Part shown: positions 28,257-38,928 of the stretch, piece after piece
How positions within the stretch are numbered: the first letter of the stretch is position 1
How the letters are laid out: each line of letters begins with the position of its first letter
Assembly: GCF_014199955.1 (NCBI RefSeq)
Contig: NZ_JACHOQ010000012.1
Span: 1 to 64,000 of the forward strand
DNA length: 64,000 nucleotides
Reading direction: 5' to 3'
From: Brevundimonas aurantiaca
Lineage (GTDB): Bacteria; Pseudomonadota; Alphaproteobacteria; Caulobacterales; Caulobacteraceae
Notes under the pieces: generated by a model
Database searches by the model: none
What the model saw: only the letters and a program-made list of their open reading frames with translations
What the model was told of the DNA's origin: nothing
Made by a program: the position numbers and the translations under genes

Positions 28257-30706
28257 AGTTCACCCTTTCCTGGCTCAAGGATCACCTCGAAACCGAGGCC
28301 GACGTCCATCAGATCGCCGAGGCCATGACCATGGCCGGGCTGGAGGTCGAGGAGGTGCTCGACCCGGCCGCCAAGCTCGCGCCCTTCACCGTGGCCCGGA
28401 TCATTTCGGCCGAACGCCACCCCAACGCCGACCGGCTGCAGGTCTGTCAGGTCGAGACGGTGGACGGGATCAAGGAGATCGTCTGCGGCGCCCCGAACGC
28501 GCGGGCGGGCCTGACCACCATCTACGCCCCCATCGGCGCCTATGTGCCGGGTCTTGGCGTCACCCTGGTCGAGAAGCCGGTGCGCGGCGTGGTGTCCAAC
28601 GGCATGCTGTGCTCGGCCTCCGAGCTTGAGCTGGCCGACGAAAGCGACGGTATTCAGGAACTGCCGCCGGAGATCCCGGTGGGAATCCCGGTCGCCGGCC
28701 TGTTCGGCGCCGAACCCGTCATCGACTTCGAGGTCACGCCGAACCGGCCCGACTGGCTGGGCGTGGCGGGGATCGCGCGCGATCTGGCCGCCGCCGGCGT
28801 CGGCAAGCTGAAGCATTTCGACATCGCCGTGGTGCGCGGGGGCTTCCCGTCGCCGATCAGCGTGCGGCTGGACGCGCCCGAGATGTGCCCGGTCTTCGCC
28901 GGTCGGGTGATCCGGGGCGTCAAGAACGGCCCGTCGCCGGCTTGGCTGCAGAAACGCCTGACCGCCATCGGCCTGCGCCCGATCAACCGCCTGGTCGATG
29001 TGACCAATCTGATCGCCTACGACCGCGCCCGCCCGCTGCACGTCTATGACCTGGCCAAGCTGTCTGGGACCGAGATCGTGGTGCGGGGCGGACAGGTTTC
29101 GGCCGGGACAGCCCATATCGAGGGCGGCGAGCCCGAGCATCTGATCGCCCTGGACGGCAAGACCTATGCGGTCTCCGCCGCCGACTGCGTCATCGCCGAC
29201 GCCGGGGGCGAGCGCCCCATCGGCCTGGGCGGGGTCATGGGCGGCGAAAGCACCGGCTGCGACGACGACACCACCGACGTCTTCCTGGAAAGCGCCTGGT
29301 TCGACCCCCTGGTCATCGCCCAGACGGGCCGTGCGCTCGGCATCCATTCCGACGCCCAGTATCGGTTCGCGCGCGGCGTCGATCCGGTCTCGGTCACGCC
29401 CGGCTTGGAGCTGGCCACCCGCCTGATCCTGGACCTGTGCGGCGGCGAACCGTCCGAGATCGTCTTCGTCGGCGAACCCCCGGCTGGGCCGGCGCCCTTC
29501 GCCTTCGACCCCGCCTATGTGAAGCGGCTCAGCGGCATGGATCTGCCGACGGATCGGATCGGGACCATCCTGGGCCAGCTCGGCTTCCTGGTTCAGGCCG
29601 CCCCGGCCGGTCAGGCCGAACCCTGGATCGTCACCCCCCCCTCGTGGCGGCGCGACGTCGAGGGCCGGGCGGATCTGGTGGAAGAGGTGGCGCGGATCGA
29701 GGGCTTCGACCGCCTGCCCGACACGCCCCTGCCCGAGGTCGCCCGCCCCGCCGGCGGGGTGCTGAGCCCCCGCCAGGCCCGCGTCCGCACGGCGCGCCGG
29801 GCGCTTGCCGCTCTTGGCTATGCCGAGGCCGTCACCTGGTCCTTCACCAAACAATCGACCGCCGCCCTGTTCGGCGGCGGGGACGAACGGCTGGTGCTGG
29901 AGAACCCGATTGCGGCCGATCTGGACTGCATGCGGCCTTCCGCCCTGCCGAACCTGATCCAGGCGGCGGCGAGGAACGCCGCGCGCGGCTTCGCCGACGC
30001 CGCCCTGTTCGAGATCGGCCCCATCTATCTGGGCGACGGGCCGGCGGATCAGCGCACCGTCGTCGCAGGCCTGGTCGCCCCGCACGCCGCCCGCCACTGG
30101 GCCGGGGTTGGAGAGGACGCCCTGTTCGCCCTGAAGGCCGATCTGACCGCCGTGCTGGAAGAGATCGGCGCCCCGGTCGCCTCGCTGCAACTGGTCCAGG
30201 GCCAGAACCGCGACTGGTGGCATCCCGGCCGTTCGGCCCGCCTGCAGCTGGGGCCCAAGAATGTGATGGTCGAGTTCGGCGAGCTGCATCCGCGCGTGCT
30301 GAAGGCGCTGGACGCCGATGCGCCCATGCTGGCCTTCGAAATCGTGCTGGATGCCGTGCCCGAGCCGCGCGGCCAGAAAGGCAAGAACGGGTCGGGCAAG
30401 GCGCGGGGAACCGCCGACCTGTCGGCCTTCATGCCCCTGACCCGCGATTTCGCCTTCGTGGTCGAAGAGGCCAAGCCGGTCGGCGATCTGGTCCGGGCCG
30501 CAGCCGGCGCCGACAAGGCGCTGATCGCCGACGTCCGGGTGTTCGACGTCTATCGCGGCAAGGGGGTGGACGAGGGCTTCAAGTCCGTCGCCCTGGAAGT
30601 CGTGATCCAGCCGCGCGAGGCGACCCTGGCCGAGGCCGAGATCGAGGCCCTGAGCGCCAAGGTGGTGGCGGCGGTCGAGAAACAGGGCGGCAAGCTGCGC
30701 GCCTGA
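28253..30706 (+). CDS. pheT: phenylalanyl-tRNA synthetase beta subunit
   Basis: The 817-residue beta subunit holds the tRNA-binding and editing functions. The domain order is as expected: an N-terminal [14 protein letters not shown], an EMAP/OB tRNA-binding domain (about 40-150, [14 protein letters not shown]), the B3/B4 editing domain (about 210-390, [15 protein letters not shown] and [12 protein letters not shown]), B5 (about 405-475), a catalytic-like core, and the C-terminal anticodon-binding fold ([16 protein letters not shown] to the end). The start overlaps the stop of the small gene in front. Convergent with the LLM oxidoreductase, only 18 bases away. Confidence 0.97.
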   Translation: MKFTLSWLKDHLETEADVHQIAEAMTMAGLEVEEVLDPAAKLAPFTVARIISAERHPNADRLQVCQVETVDGIKEIVCGAPNARAGLTTIYAPIGAYVPGLGVTLVEKPVRGVVSNGMLCSASELELADESDGIQELPPEIPVGIPVAGLFGAEPVIDFEVTPNRPDWLGVAGIARDLAAAGVGKLKHFDIAVVRGGFPSPISVRLDAPEMCPVFAGRVIRGVKNGPSPAWLQKRLTAIGLRPINRLVDVTNLIAYDRARPLHVYDLAKLSGTEIVVRGGQVSAGTAHIEGGEPEHLIALDGKTYAVSAADCVIADAGGERPIGLGGVMGGESTGCDDDTTDVFLESAWFDPLVIAQTGRALGIHSDAQYRFARGVDPVSVTPGLELATRLILDLCGGEPSEIVFVGEPPAGPAPFAFDPAYVKRLSGMDLPTDRIGTILGQLGFLVQAAPAGQAEPWIVTPPSWRRDVEGRADLVEEVARIEGFDRLPDTPLPEVARPAGGVLSPRQARVRTARRALAALGYAEAVTWSFTKQSTAALFGGGDERLVLENPIAADLDCMRPSALPNLIQAAARNAARGFADAALFEIGPIYLGDGPADQRTVVAGLVAPHAARHWAGVGEDALFALKADLTAVLEEIGAPVASLQLVQGQNRDWWHPGRSARLQLGPKNVMVEFGELHPRVLKALDADAPMLAFEIVLDAVPEPRGQKGKNGSGKARGTADLSAFMPLTRDFAFVVEEAKPVGDLVRAAAGADKALIADVRVFDVYRGKGVDEGFKSVALEVVIQPREATLAEAEIEALSAKVVAAVEKQGGKLRA

Positions 30707-30724
30707 CGTCCTGCGGTCCGAAGA

Positions 30725-31717
30725 TCAGGCCGCCAGGCGTTCACGCGCCTCGGCTACGATCTCCAGGCTGCGGATGCGCGCGGCCTTGTCGAACATCATG
30801 CCGGTGATCATCAGCTCGTCCACCTGGGTCAGGGCGATGAAGTCCGACAGCTGCTTTTTGACGGTCTCTGGCCCGCCGACGGCGGAATAGGTCAGGCGGC
30901 TGCGCGCGCTCTCGATCTGCTGGGGGGTCAGAACGGCGGCGATGTCATCGACCGGCGGCGGCAGGCGTCCGGGCTTGCCGGTCGAAAGCCGGGCGAAACT
31001 CTGCTGCATCGAGGTGGCCAGGCGGACCCCCTCGTCGTCCGTCTCGGCGGCGAAGACGTTCAGCACGGCCATGGCGTGAGGGGCCGCCAGCCGGTCGGAC
31101 GGAGTGAAGTTGCGGCGATAGAGGGCCAGGGCCTCCAGAAGAAGTTCCGGCGCAAAATGGCTGGCGAAGGCGTAGGGCAGGCCCAGCTGCCCCGCCAGCT
31201 GAGCGCTGAACAGGCTGGAGCCCAGGAGCCAGATCGGCACGCGCAGCCCCGCGCCCGGCACGGCCCGGACCGGCTGGTTCTCGGCGGCCGGCTCGAACCA
31301 CTGGATCAGTTCGACCACGTCGCGCGGAAAATGGTCCGCCCCCTCGAAATAGCGGCGCAGGGCGCGCGCCGTGGCCCCGTCGGTTCCGGGCGCCCGACCC
31401 AGGCCCAGGTCGATACGGCCGGGATAGAGGGTCTCCAGAGTGCCGAACTGTTCGGCGACCACCAGGGGCGCGTGATTGGGCAACATGACCCCGCCCGAAC
31501 CGACCCGGATCCGCTCGGTGCCCGCCGCGACGTGACCGATGACGATCGCGGTCGCGGTCGCGGCGATGCCCGGCATGTTGTGATGCTCGGCCAGCCAGAA
31601 CCGCTGATAGCCCAGCCGATCGGCCGCCTGGGCCAGGGCCAGGGTCTCGTCGAAGGCGCGACGGGCGTCGCCCCCTTCGACGATGGGAGAGAGATCGAGA
31701 ACGGAAAAGGGGATCAT
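30725..31717 (-). CDS. LLM-class flavin-dependent oxidoreductase (luciferase-like)
   Basis: A 330-residue FMN- or F420-type monooxygenase-fold protein. The start [15 protein letters not shown], the block [29 protein letters not shown], and [41 protein letters not shown] are those of the MsnO8-like branch common in proteobacteria. The substrate is unknown. Divergent from the small acidic protein at 31857; convergent with pheT. Confidence 0.88.
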   Translation of the reverse strand: MIPFSVLDLSPIVEGGDARRAFDETLALAQAADRLGYQRFWLAEHHNMPGIAATATAIVIGHVAAGTERIRVGSGGVMLPNHAPLVVAEQFGTLETLYPGRIDLGLGRAPGTDGATARALRRYFEGADHFPRDVVELIQWFEPAAENQPVRAVPGAGLRVPIWLLGSSLFSAQLAGQLGLPYAFASHFAPELLLEALALYRRNFTPSDRLAAPHAMAVLNVFAAETDDEGVRLATSMQQSFARLSTGKPGRLPPPVDDIAAVLTPQQIESARSRLTYSAVGGPETVKKQLSDFIALTQVDELMITGMMFDKAARIRSLEIVAEARERLAA

Positions 31718-31856
31718 GGAGCTTAGATCGGCAGCCTCGGTCGCGGTTCAAGGGGCGGAGCGTTTGCGGGGCCGGGGCGTCTGCGGACCCGCCGGGAACC
31801 CGAACTGCGTCAAAGGGCTTTGAGCGGGGACTCTGAAAAGAACAGGAGACGGCGCC

Positions 31857-32210
31857 GTGACCGAAGACAAGGCTGTGGAGCCCCAGATCGAGGGCCGCGA
31901 GGCGCGCGAGGCCCAGGACGTCGGCGAAAAGCCCGATCTGGGTCAGATGGGCGACGCTCTGATCGAGGCGCTGGACGGATCGGATTCGGGGTCGGACACG
32001 CGGGCGGGTTCGCTGCGCGGCGGCTCGGCGAGCGGTTCGGACGAGGATCCCGACTCTGCGGTCATCAATGAGGCCCTGGCGGCCGAAGGGCGTGCGGAGG
32101 CGGACCCCCAATCGCCGTCGAACGCCGAGCCGAACGCCGTCGCAGAGTCCGGCCGCCGTTTCACCGGCGAGGCGGGCGATCCGGTCGAGGGCGGGCGCGG
32201 CGGCGACTGA
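31857..32210 (+). CDS. small acidic, disordered hypothetical protein
   Basis: A 117-residue protein with about a third acidic and small polar residues, no hydrophobic core, and Gly/Ser-rich stretches (SGSDTRAGSLRGGSASGSDED). It is probably disordered. GTG at 31857 is supported by AGGAG 8 bases upstream. No family is recognised. It lies 70 bases before the lipoprotein at 32281 on the same strand. Low sequence complexity makes a function call impossible. Confidence 0.55.
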   Translation: MTEDKAVEPQIEGREAREAQDVGEKPDLGQMGDALIEALDGSDSGSDTRAGSLRGGSASGSDEDPDSAVINEALAAEGRAEADPQSPSNAEPNAVAESGRRFTGEAGDPVEGGRGGD

Positions 32211-32280
32211 ACGCCTTGCTGGCGCCGCATCCTTAGGCCACGGTGCCGCCTCGACCACGGGTCCAAGGGACGATTCCCCG

Positions 32281-32796
32281 ATGATACGCCTTTCGGCGGC
32301 CTCGGCCGCCTTTCTGATATTGACGCTCGCCGCTTGCGGCCGAGAGGAGGCCCAGACGGCCCAAGGCCGCGCCGCCCCCGCAGCGACTGAAGCGCCGCCG
32401 GCCGCGGCGGTCGATACTGCGGTCGCGCCCGACGCCGAAACCGCCGCCCCCGCCTCAAGCGGCGGCGTTGAGCCCGCCGCCCCGGGGGCGCCCGACTACG
32501 CCGCCCTTTATCCCGGCGCGGTCTTGGATCAGCCGGGGACGACGGCGACCGGACCCGACGGAGACGGCGGCCTGGTCACCTTCCGCACCTCCGCCAGTCC
32601 CGACGAGGTGGTGGCCTTTTATCGTGAACGGGCCGAACAGGCCGGGCTTTCGTCGGTCATGGGGATGAACCAGGGCGACGCCCGCGCCTATGGCGCCGCC
32701 GGCGGCCCGGCGGGTGCGACCAATATCCACGTCGTCGCCGCCCCCGGCGAAGGCGGAGAGACCTCCGTGCAGCTGAGCTGGAGCGAAGGGCGGTGA
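32281..32796 (+). CDS. lipoprotein of unknown function
   Basis: A 171-residue lipoprotein. The signal MIRLSAASAAFLILTLAAC gives a clear lipobox with the acylated Cys at 19. An Ala/Pro-rich linker (to about 80) is followed by a small folded domain (PDYAALYPGAVLDQPG, VTFRTSASPDEVVAFYRERAEQAG, VHVVAAPGEGGETSVQLSW) that looks like an alpha/beta sandwich seen in exported proteins where PGA..., DEV..FY.. recur. ATG at 32281 is chosen for the signal; the open frame runs earlier. The stop overlaps the GTG of the next gene (GTGA). Confidence 0.75.
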   Translation: MIRLSAASAAFLILTLAACGREEAQTAQGRAAPAATEAPPAAAVDTAVAPDAETAAPASSGGVEPAAPGAPDYAALYPGAVLDQPGTTATGPDGDGGLVTFRTSASPDEVVAFYRERAEQAGLSSVMGMNQGDARAYGAAGGPAGATNIHVVAAPGEGGETSVQLSWSEGR

Positions 32797-33614
32797 AGCC
32801 GTTCGCCGCTTCCTTCGCGGCGGTTCTGACGACAGCCTTTGTCCTGTCGGCCTGTGCGGGCGGGGGGCGGCCGTCCCCCGCGCCGGTCTTCGTCCTGGCC
32901 GACAGCGGCTATCTGTCGCCCGAGGCCTTGGCGCGATTGGCTGAGGCCGCGCCGTCCGCTCCCGATGCGGGCTCGGCCGCCGACCGCCAAGACCGCGACC
33001 AGTCGGACCGGTTCCGGGCCTTGGAACAGTCGGATCGGTGGCTGCTGGCCACCGCCCACGCCGAGGTTCGTCCGCCCCTGGCCCTGCAACATTTCGACTG
33101 CGCCCTGGGGCTGCGGCTGGGAGGCGATGCAGAAACACAGACGCTGGATCGGATGGCGGCCAAGGCGTTTCACGATGTGCGGACCGTGTCCGAACAGGTC
33201 GCGGCCCGCGCGCGTCGCGCCCGGCCTGTGTCGAACGATCCTGACCGCCCGGCCTGCGAACGGCTGACGCCGGCGATGCGCGACAGCGCCGCCTATCCGT
33301 CCCTGGGCGCGGCGGCAGGCGCGGCCTATGCCGAGGTCTTGGCCGCGCTGGAGCCGGATCATGCGAGCGCGGTGCGCCGCATCGGACGTCAGATCGGCGT
33401 CAGCCGAATGGTTTGCGCGATGAACTCTCCCAGCGACGTCGCGGCGGGCGCGGCCCTCGGGCGGGCCGTCGCCTTACAGATCATCGCCGCGCCGGCCTTC
33501 CAGGCCGAGGCGGAGGCGGCGCGGCGAGAGCTGGAGGCGCGCCGCGCCGCTGGCCTGACCAATCCGGGATGCGCCGCCGAACGGGCCGCCCTGGCGGCGA
33601 CGGCCGCTGACTGA
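32793..33614 (+). CDS. PAP2/PhoN-like lipoprotein lacking catalytic histidines
   Basis: A 273-residue lipoprotein (signal to LSAC at residue 20) with the fold signature of class A acid phosphatases. The order of blocks matches: ARRARPV for the K/R-RP motif, AAYPSLGAAAGAAYAEVLAAL for the usual PSGHT block, and GVSRMVCAMNSPSDVAAGAALG for SR...GxHxxSD. In active enzymes the two His of blocks 2 and 3 are the acid/base and the nucleophile; here block 2 reads PSLGA and block 3 has Asn in place of His. It is therefore probably not a phosphatase, perhaps a binding or structural descendant. GTG start overlaps the stop of the lipoprotein before it. Confidence 0.75.
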   Translation: MKPFAASFAAVLTTAFVLSACAGGGRPSPAPVFVLADSGYLSPEALARLAEAAPSAPDAGSAADRQDRDQSDRFRALEQSDRWLLATAHAEVRPPLALQHFDCALGLRLGGDAETQTLDRMAAKAFHDVRTVSEQVAARARRARPVSNDPDRPACERLTPAMRDSAAYPSLGAAAGAAYAEVLAALEPDHASAVRRIGRQIGVSRMVCAMNSPSDVAAGAALGRAVALQIIAAPAFQAEAEAARRELEARRAAGLTNPGCAAERAALAATAAD

Positions 33615-33615
33615 A

Positions 33616-34584
33616 ATGGTCGGCCTCCTGCTGCTGTCCTTGCTGGCGCCGATCGACGACCGTCCCGCCGCCCGCCCCGCCGCCAGACCGTGCACGCCGC
33701 AGGAGGTGCGCGACCTGACTACCCCCTCCGACCGCCCCTATCGGCTGCTGTGTCGCGCCGTCCTGGCGGGGGCGAACGTGTCCCGTCCGGTCCTGATCGA
33801 GGGGGCGGAAGCCTCAGGCGCCGGTCTGGACTGCGGCGGCGGGACGATCCGCCAGCCGGGTCAGGCGACCGCCCAATCCCCCACCGTCGCCGTCTGGTCG
33901 CGCCAGACACCGCAGGGGTGGAGCCGGCCGATCGGCGCGGTGGTGCGCCACTGCACCGTCGTCGGCAACATCCGCATCTGGGGCATGGGGGCGGGCGGGT
34001 CGATGCGGGATCTTCTGGCCTCGTCCCGCCGCCCGGACCACACGACCGCAGCCCAGGCGGCGGCTCCGTCCGAGACCGTGCTGGAGCAGGTGCGGTTTCA
34101 GGCGACAGGGACCATTCCCCTCTATGTCGGACCAGGGGTGACGCGGACGACCGTCCGGGAATCGCGCTTCACCGGCCGTTCGGTCTCCACCGCCGTCTAT
34201 CTGGACGCCGAAAGCGCGGGCGCCCTGATCCAGGACAACGACTTCGTCCTGCGCACCGGGCGCGAAATGATCGCCGTGGACGGGTCAGGCGCCAATCGCA
34301 TCATCGGCAACCGGTTCGCCCTGGGCGGTCGGGGCGGGATCTTTCTGTACCGCAACTGCGGCGAGGACGGGGTGATCCGACACCAGACGCCGTCCTATAA
34401 TCAGATCACGGACAATATCTTCTCGGGCGCCGGCTGGCTGCGACCTCGCACGGTGGTGGTCGGCGCGCGCCAGGGAAACCGGCGCTATTGCGCCGACGAC
34501 GCGGGCTATCCCTTCGGTTCCAGCGCCGACGACGGCGATGGGGCGGTCGGCAACCGGGTCGAGCGGAACCGGACAGGACGCTGA
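33616..34584 (+). CDS. exported right-handed beta-helix protein
   Basis: A 322-residue protein with a short hydrophobic N-terminus (MVGLLLLSLLAP) and a repetitive middle of beta-helix turns: GAGLDCGGGTIRQPG, HCTVVGNIRIWG, QVRFQATGTIPLYVG, ESRFTGRSVSTAVYL, ALIQDNDFVLRTG, NRIIGNRFALGGRGGIFLYRN and YNQITDNIFSG. This is the fold of pectate-lyase-like and carbohydrate-binding proteins; no catalytic site is evident. It begins one base after the PhoN-like gene, so the three genes 32281-34584 are probably one operon of exported proteins. Confidence 0.8.
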   Translation: MVGLLLLSLLAPIDDRPAARPAARPCTPQEVRDLTTPSDRPYRLLCRAVLAGANVSRPVLIEGAEASGAGLDCGGGTIRQPGQATAQSPTVAVWSRQTPQGWSRPIGAVVRHCTVVGNIRIWGMGAGGSMRDLLASSRRPDHTTAAQAAAPSETVLEQVRFQATGTIPLYVGPGVTRTTVRESRFTGRSVSTAVYLDAESAGALIQDNDFVLRTGREMIAVDGSGANRIIGNRFALGGRGGIFLYRNCGEDGVIRHQTPSYNQITDNIFSGAGWLRPRTVVVGARQGNRRYCADDAGYPFGSSADDGDGAVGNRVERNRTGR

Positions 34585-34655
34585 CGGGGCGCTGACGTCT
34601 CGCTCTTGCGAAACGCCACGGCCTCGGTCCTTAGTGCCGCTAGAGACTTCGGGGG

Positions 34656-36569
34656 ATGGATCGCATGCGGCTGGTCTTGTTTTTGGCGGCTCTGACGGCG
34701 GCCCTGGGTCTGGCCGTGCTCACCACCCAGACCCCTCGACCCCAGCCGGCGAGCGCGCCGGCCGCCGCTTTTTCCGCCGAAAGGGCGATGCAGGACGTGC
34801 GGCTGATGGCGCGGGCGCCCCGGCCGGTCGGCTCGACCGACCACGCCCTGGTCCAGGCCTATCTCTATGGCCGGATGGCGGAACTGGGCCTGTCGCCAAG
34901 GTTTCAGGCCGGCGCCCTGTCTCCGGCGGCCGTGCGGCGGATGGAGCGGAACGGCCTTTCCACCGAAGGGGTCTCTGCCGTCAATCTGGTCGGCGTCCTG
35001 CCCGGCCGGAACCCGCGCCTGCCTCTGGTGGTGCTGATGGCCCATTACGACAGCGTGCCGGGGTCGCCGGGGGCGGCCGACGACGCCAGCGGGGTGGCCG
35101 CCGTTCTGGAAGCCGTGCGGGCGATCAAGGCGCGGGGACCGGCCGATCGCGGACTGATCGTCCTCCTGACCGACGCCGAGGAGCTGAACCTGGACGGGGC
35201 GCGCGCCTTCTTCAGCGAACATCCGCTGCGCGACCGGGTCGGGGCGGTGGTGAACCTGGAGGCGCGGGGCGGCGGCGGTCGGGCCCTGATGTTCGAGACC
35301 GGCCCCGGAAACGCCCAGACGGTCGATCTGTACGCCCGGGCGGCGCGGCGGGCCGAGGGCGGGCCGTCCAGCAATGCGCTCGCCGTCTTCGTCTATCGGC
35401 TGATGCCCAACGGCACCGACTTCACCATCGCCGCCGACCGGGGACTGGCGGGGATCAATCTGGCCTTCCTCGGCCGCCCGGCTCAGTACCACTCGCCCGG
35501 TTCGACGCCGGACGCTCTCGACCAGGGCAGCGTCCAGCATATCGGCGCCCAGGCGCTGGAGACGGCCGACGCCCTGTTGCGCGCGCCGACCCTGCCCCAG
35601 ACGACGCGGAACTCGGTCTATTCCGACGTCTTCGGCCTGGGGCTTCTGCGCCATGGGCCTGAGACGGGCTGGGGCCTGCTGGCTCTGGCCCTTGGGCTCA
35701 CGGCCTTCGCCGCCTGGGGCGCGCGTCATGCGACCGGCCTGACCTGGAGACAGGGGGTGAAGGGCTTCACCGGCGGCCTGTGGCTGCTGAGCGTCGGCAT
35801 GGTGGCGGCCCAGGCGGCGCGGGTCCTGGCGGGGCCGATCGGCGAGCGAATCGACTCCGCCGAGACCTATTACATGATGCTGCGTCGCCTGCCTTGGATG
35901 GAGGCGGGGGCTGGTCTGGCCGTGCTGGCGGTCCTGCTGGCCTTGACGGCCGGGCGGGCCCTGATCGGGCGGCGGTTGCTGGCCTGGGTGGTCGCGGCGG
36001 CGGCCGTTCTGGCGACGGTCCTGGGCGGGGTCGATTATCTGGTGCTCGGCGCCGCCGTGGTCGGCGTCGCCCTAAGCCTCTGGCCGGACGGCGAGGACGA
36101 GACGGTCTGGGGCGGCTGGCTGGGCGCGATCGTCCTGGTGCTGGTTCTGGGCGGCCTGGTTCAGGCGATCGCCCCCGAGGCGGCCCTGCTGTTCGTCTGG
36201 ACCGGCCTGGCGGCGGCCTTCGCGGCGGCTCTGGCCGCCCTGATCGGCGCCCGGCTGGAGCGGTGGGCGGCCCTGGCGACGGCGGCCGTGGTCACGGTCC
36301 TGGTCGGCGGCTGGCTGTTCGGCCTGGGCCATTTCATCTTCCTGGGCGTGGGCATGAGCCAGGCCTGGGCCCTGGCCCTGATCGCCCTGCTGATCCTCGT
36401 CCTGGTCCGGCCCCTGGCGCCGATGCGGGGGGAGCCGTCGGGAACGCACAGCCCTTGGAGTCACACCCTCGCGGGCCTGTCGACGGCCGTGCTGATCCTG
36501 GGCTGCGGCCTGTCCCTCGCTGCGCGCCATGCCGAACCGGCTTCGGCTGTGGACGTCGTCGCCGAGTGA
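34656..36569 (+). CDS. M28-family membrane metallopeptidase
   Basis: A 637-residue zinc aminopeptidase-type protein with an N-terminal membrane anchor, a periplasmic M28 domain and a polytopic C-terminal half (about eight helices after residue 340), the layout of the ERMP1-like group. The metal ligands are visible: His in VVLMAHYDSVPGS, the bridging Asp in GAADDASGVAAV, Glu-Glu in TDAEELNLDG, Glu in VVNLEARG and His in PAQYHSPGSTPD. Substrates are unknown. GGGGGATGG surrounds the start; Met4 is an alternative. It stands between the beta-helix gene and recA. Confidence 0.87.
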   Translation: MDRMRLVLFLAALTAALGLAVLTTQTPRPQPASAPAAAFSAERAMQDVRLMARAPRPVGSTDHALVQAYLYGRMAELGLSPRFQAGALSPAAVRRMERNGLSTEGVSAVNLVGVLPGRNPRLPLVVLMAHYDSVPGSPGAADDASGVAAVLEAVRAIKARGPADRGLIVLLTDAEELNLDGARAFFSEHPLRDRVGAVVNLEARGGGGRALMFETGPGNAQTVDLYARAARRAEGGPSSNALAVFVYRLMPNGTDFTIAADRGLAGINLAFLGRPAQYHSPGSTPDALDQGSVQHIGAQALETADALLRAPTLPQTTRNSVYSDVFGLGLLRHGPETGWGLLALALGLTAFAAWGARHATGLTWRQGVKGFTGGLWLLSVGMVAAQAARVLAGPIGERIDSAETYYMMLRRLPWMEAGAGLAVLAVLLALTAGRALIGRRLLAWVVAAAAVLATVLGGVDYLVLGAAVVGVALSLWPDGEDETVWGGWLGAIVLVLVLGGLVQAIAPEAALLFVWTGLAAAFAAALAALIGARLERWAALATAAVVTVLVGGWLFGLGHFIFLGVGMSQAWALALIALLILVLVRPLAPMRGEPSGTHSPWSHTLAGLSTAVLILGCGLSLAARHAEPASAVDVVAE

Positions 36570-36618
36570 TGCGTCAGAAACGGACGTAGACTCGAAGAGA
36601 TTCGTCGGTCTCTGATGA

Positions 36619-36639
36619 GAACATCTTGTGAACCGGAAC
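36619..36639. promoter_or_regulatory. SOS (LexA) box upstream of recA
   Basis: GAAC-ATCTTGT-GAAC at 36619-36633 is a perfect alphaproteobacterial LexA site (GAAC-N7-GAAC), and a further GAAC follows at 36636. It lies about 100 bases before the recA start, as expected for damage-inducible control. Confidence 0.92.
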
Positions 36640-36736
36640 AAACCGTGCACATAGTCGGCCTCACCAAACGGGGGCGGGTCCATGGCGGGTCTCTCCCAAG
36701 CTTCTGACGGGAATCATGGCAAGGGAGACGAAGGCA

Positions 36737-37816
<1,080 letters not shown>

Positions 37817-37888
37817 GCCTCTCCGGACCTTAAGGACACTCCGTCGCCCCAAGCGACCCGCCACCGACCCCGCGAGGGGCGGCGGAGC

Positions 37889-37924
37889 GACCCGTCCGAC
37901 CTCGCGTCGGGCGGGTCTTTTTTG
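37889..37924 (+). terminator. Rho-independent terminator after recA
   Basis: GACCCGTCCGAC, a 5-base loop, GTCGGGCGGGTC, then seven T. It lies between recA and the convergent AT-rich gene, whose stop is only 3 bases beyond. Confidence 0.93.
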
Positions 37925-37926
37925 AT

Positions 37927-38808
37927 TTATAGCGTATCTATACTGTCAGATATCCTAAGTATAAGAAGGCTCTTAAGACGTCCATTTGAAGTCTCGTTCC
38001 GAAACGCCGAAAAATACCGTTTTCCTGTATCAATTAGCCGCTGCCTTGCGTTCATTGTTAGGCTTGATGTTATAAGGCCGACGGATACAACGCCTCGTAC
38101 TTCCTCTGATAGCTGAAATGGGATCGGTCTCCCCTCCTTATTTATGTATATTCGTCCTTTAAATGTATTCATATTGTAGCTACTGACCCAACCCTCAAAT
38201 ATTTGGGGCGTATCTGTTTGATGGGTGTGCGCGATATAGCCCCATGTGTTCCAATCAAGCGGGGGGCCAATAGGCTTTTCGGTAGATCCACGCCGCTCAA
38301 TAATTCGTCCTTGATGTGCCGTTTCGGAAAATACAATGGGTCGGTGAAGGTCTCTGAGGGCCGTTTCACACTTCTCAATGACGCTATCGAACTGGGTCTC
38401 TCGCAGCGCGGGAACCAAAGAGTCAGGGTTCGCGCGCCGATGCTCCTCAATCTGCTGTCCCAGGCTTTTGTCATAATCAACGTGAAAACCTAGAGATTCA
38501 GAAACAACGTAGTCATAGGCCGAGCTAATTAGATGGCCGATCGGCGTGTCTTTTGGAGCGGTTCCTAACGTAAATATTGTTGTTGCGATAACTGCCGTCG
38601 TCTTCCAACTACCATCTTCTGGGGGTCGACTTAATATTGTGGCGCCTTTGAGTTTCGGCGCCTGCGTAATAACTTCGCCGTTTAAAATCAGATGTGTCGT
38701 GATCGCAAGCGAACGTTGAAAGCCGACGAGCGCTTGAGCGCCGTCATACAAGTCGATTTCGTGGTCGTCCGATAGGCCGCCTGTGAAAGACAAAGAGATT
38801 TCTATCAC
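37927..38808 (-). CDS. AT-rich accessory gene, DUF7946-like
   Basis: A 293-residue protein of unknown function. The opening IEISLSFTGGLSDDHEIDLYDGAQALVGFQRSLAITTHLILNG... resembles a group of accessory proteins annotated DUF7946/DUF7947, with the DLYDGAQAL.G block early and a C-terminal domain after a linker (here WVSSYNMNTFKGRIYI, then IPFQLSEEVRG). Base composition is far below that of the neighbours, with many A/T-ending codons and ATA codons, so it is probably foreign. GTG start with GGAG 8 bases upstream. It sits directly beyond the recA terminator. No mobile-element genes flank it. A role in defence is possible but unproven. Confidence 0.6.
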   Translation of the reverse strand: MIEISLSFTGGLSDDHEIDLYDGAQALVGFQRSLAITTHLILNGEVITQAPKLKGATILSRPPEDGSWKTTAVIATTIFTLGTAPKDTPIGHLISSAYDYVVSESLGFHVDYDKSLGQQIEEHRRANPDSLVPALRETQFDSVIEKCETALRDLHRPIVFSETAHQGRIIERRGSTEKPIGPPLDWNTWGYIAHTHQTDTPQIFEGWVSSYNMNTFKGRIYINKEGRPIPFQLSEEVRGVVSVGLITSSLTMNARQRLIDTGKRYFSAFRNETSNGRLKSLLILRISDSIDTL

Positions 38809-38875
38809 TGCTCGCTCCGATGGTGTGGCTCTCGTGTACCACGGGTCTATAAGACTTCAAGCGAGGCCCCAAACC

Positions 38876-38902
38876 AAAACGGGCGACCCGAAGGCCGCCC
38901 GT
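38876..38902 (-). terminator. terminator of fadA-fadB
   Basis: On the minus strand, AACGGGCGGCC, TTCG loop, GGTCGCCCGTT and then TTGG follow the fadB stop after about 27 bases. The tetraloop stem is strong; the T-run is short. Confidence 0.75.
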
Positions 38903-38928
38903 TCCGTACTCACACTTTCCGCAACCGA

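Noticed and set aside
28226..30289. 687-codon open frame antisense to pheT
   Set aside because: The same effect; pheT is complete on the other strand and the antisense product has no recognisable fold.
32793..33614. active acid phosphatase
   Set aside because: Both histidines required for catalysis are missing from otherwise recognisable blocks.
37927..38808. remnant of a prophage behind recA
   Set aside because: Only one foreign-looking gene is present, with no phage structural, integrase or repeat sequences next to it.
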